Of a stretch of DNA of 64,000 bases, positions 62,708 to 64,000 are shown one piece after another. The notes below the pieces were generated by a model. The model had not been told where the DNA came from and ran no database searches. It worked only from the letters and a program-made list of their open reading frames with translations. The stretch comes from Cricetomys ansorgei (taxonomy: Eukaryota; Chordata; Mammalia; Rodentia; Nesomyidae), in NCBI GenBank assembly GCA_026225945.1, contig JAMJFZ010000818.1:4549001-4613000 (forward strand). Direction: 5' to 3'. The number at the start of each line of letters is the position of its first letter. The first letter of the stretch is position 1. Made by a program: the position numbers and the translations under genes.

Positions 62708-64000
62708 CCAAGAACAACAATTAACTTACCAATACTTGTTTGCTAACACGTATTTCTGCTTTGAAGGGCATGTGGGCAGTACAGAGTCAGGCCTTTTGGC
62801 CATCTTGTTGATTTTGCTTTTTTGTTTTTGTTTTTTTCCCTTGTCCAGTTTGAAAGTGTTGGCTCAGCTGCTACATTGAGGGACCCAAAAAAAAAAAAAT
62901 GTATTCCTTGGGGTTGCTGGACTGAGGTTTGGCCTCAGCTCAGCCTAGGGGGTCTACCGCCAAAGAACGTTCTGGCCCCCACTTTTCCGACTGATACCAG
63001 AGTTATAGCCTGAAGTTAGAAATTCGAGAGCCCTCAGGCCCTTCAATCAGAAAATGTCCCTGCAAGGGAAGAAAGTAAGACTGTTTGTTACCCCCTGGCC
63101 AGGGTCTACTTTAGGGTCAGTTCCCTTTAGAGCTAGAGCGTGGGAATCCCCAGATGGGTAGGGATACATCACTGTTCCCTGAGTTATGGGGAGGAGGGTT
63201 GTAGCAAACTGGGACATGACCATAACCTTGCTTGAGCCCCCTGGGACCAGGACTGTGCCCCTGTCTTCTAGCCTTCATTCAGTTCCTGGTCGGTCCCCTC
63301 TCCTCCCACACCCGCCTTCCAAATTGGCAGAGATGGGTTTTGGGGTGACCAACTGATGACACAAAGATAGCCTGGTACCTTCCTGGCTATTTCTGTAATT
63401 TCTGAGCAACACAACCTGGGCCTCAGTGAGAGGCCGCCTGTCTCCTGTTGCAGGCCTCTGCACCCTGGTCTCCTGTGGATGAGACTGGTAGGCCCCATAT
63501 TCCACTCCCGCCCATGACTTGGGGTGGGTACTTCTGCCCTTCTCTATATGCCCTTCAAGTCAGGGTCCCAGCCCTGGAGTTTTTGAGCTCCTCCTGCTCC
63601 AGCACAGAGCACACAGAGAAGCAGGCATCCCCAGGCCTCTTAGAGCCAAGGGACCATAGCCCAGACAGAGGGGTTGGAGGGGTGAAGGCCAGGGCTCGGC
63701 TCCCCAGCTTGTCCCCACCATTCAAAGCAAACACCTGCTAGTGAGATCTCAGAAAGGGATATTTGGGTAATAGGGCCTTCCTGCCCCCTCGGTACTAAAA
63801 CACTTAATTGGCGTGGCTTTTCTAGTATGTCTGCTTTCTCCTCCCAGCAGCTTGACCATCCCTCCAACCCTTGACCCCTACCCATGATGCTTTGAGTGTC
63901 TGTTTCGGTCTCTCGCATTTGCTCTCACGCTGCACTTGGACGCAAAGCGAAGGCTGGGAGTAGGGCAGACGGCGTAGCGGGTTACTGAGTTTGAGTCCGA
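62371..64000. other. SINE-poor unique sequence downstream of exon 16
   Basis: About 1.6 kb with only short A- or T-runs (for example (CAAA)n at 62680-62707 and a 13-A run at 62887) and no B1/B2/ID elements until the window edge. No coding exon with good splice sites was recognised, and no further AATAAA was seen. It may be the first part of intron 16 or an extended 3'UTR. Confidence 0.6.

Overview
This is mammalian nuclear DNA. Dense B1, B2/B3, ID and B4-type (ID+B1) SINEs and long CA/GT tracts point to a muroid (mouse/hamster/vole-like) rodent; I cannot name the species. No bacterial, viral or CRISPR content was seen apart from fossil retroelements.

The window is the 5' part of one plus-strand gene, Tnrc18 (trinucleotide repeat containing 18), a very large chromatin protein. 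I recognise it from the start MDGRDFGPQRSVHG and from long colinear agreement with the remembered human protein. A CpG-rich promoter region lies at about 1-2600, with a probable non-coding first exon ending near 215. The initiator ATG is at 2359. Sixteen coding exons could be joined with GT..AG borders and continuous phase: 2359-2545, 24533-24688, 29545-29670 (or 29688), 30787-32448, 39834-39930, 40196-40401, 40603-40749, 41237-41427, 42398-42827, 43985-44983, 51916-52091, 52848-52984, 53134-53262, 54865-55036, 57448-57808 and 61554-61832. They encode about 1,818 residues. The C-terminal part, including the BAH domain known for this family, lies beyond the window.

Layout: 1-2545 is the promoter, 5'UTR and first coding exon. 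2546-24532 is a 22-kb first coding intron packed with SINEs and simple repeats. 24533-32448 holds exons 2-4, with a 2.2-kb internally deleted minus-strand ERV (26126-28302) in intron 2. 32449-39833 is a repeat-rich intron. 39834-44983 is a compact block of exons 5-10. 44984-61553 alternates repeat-rich introns with exons 11-15. 61554-64000 holds exon 16 and an unusually SINE-poor stretch that looks like the 3'UTR of a truncated isoform, with stop at 61838-61840 and ATTAAA at 62343.

The most interesting structures are a possible intronically polyadenylated short isoform, a 52-bp ID-derived minisatellite at four places in both orientations, an upstream ORF with a strong start context, a tandem alternative donor pair at exon 3, a 17-proline run in exon 4, and ERV LTRs inside a gene whose product is reported to silence ERVs.
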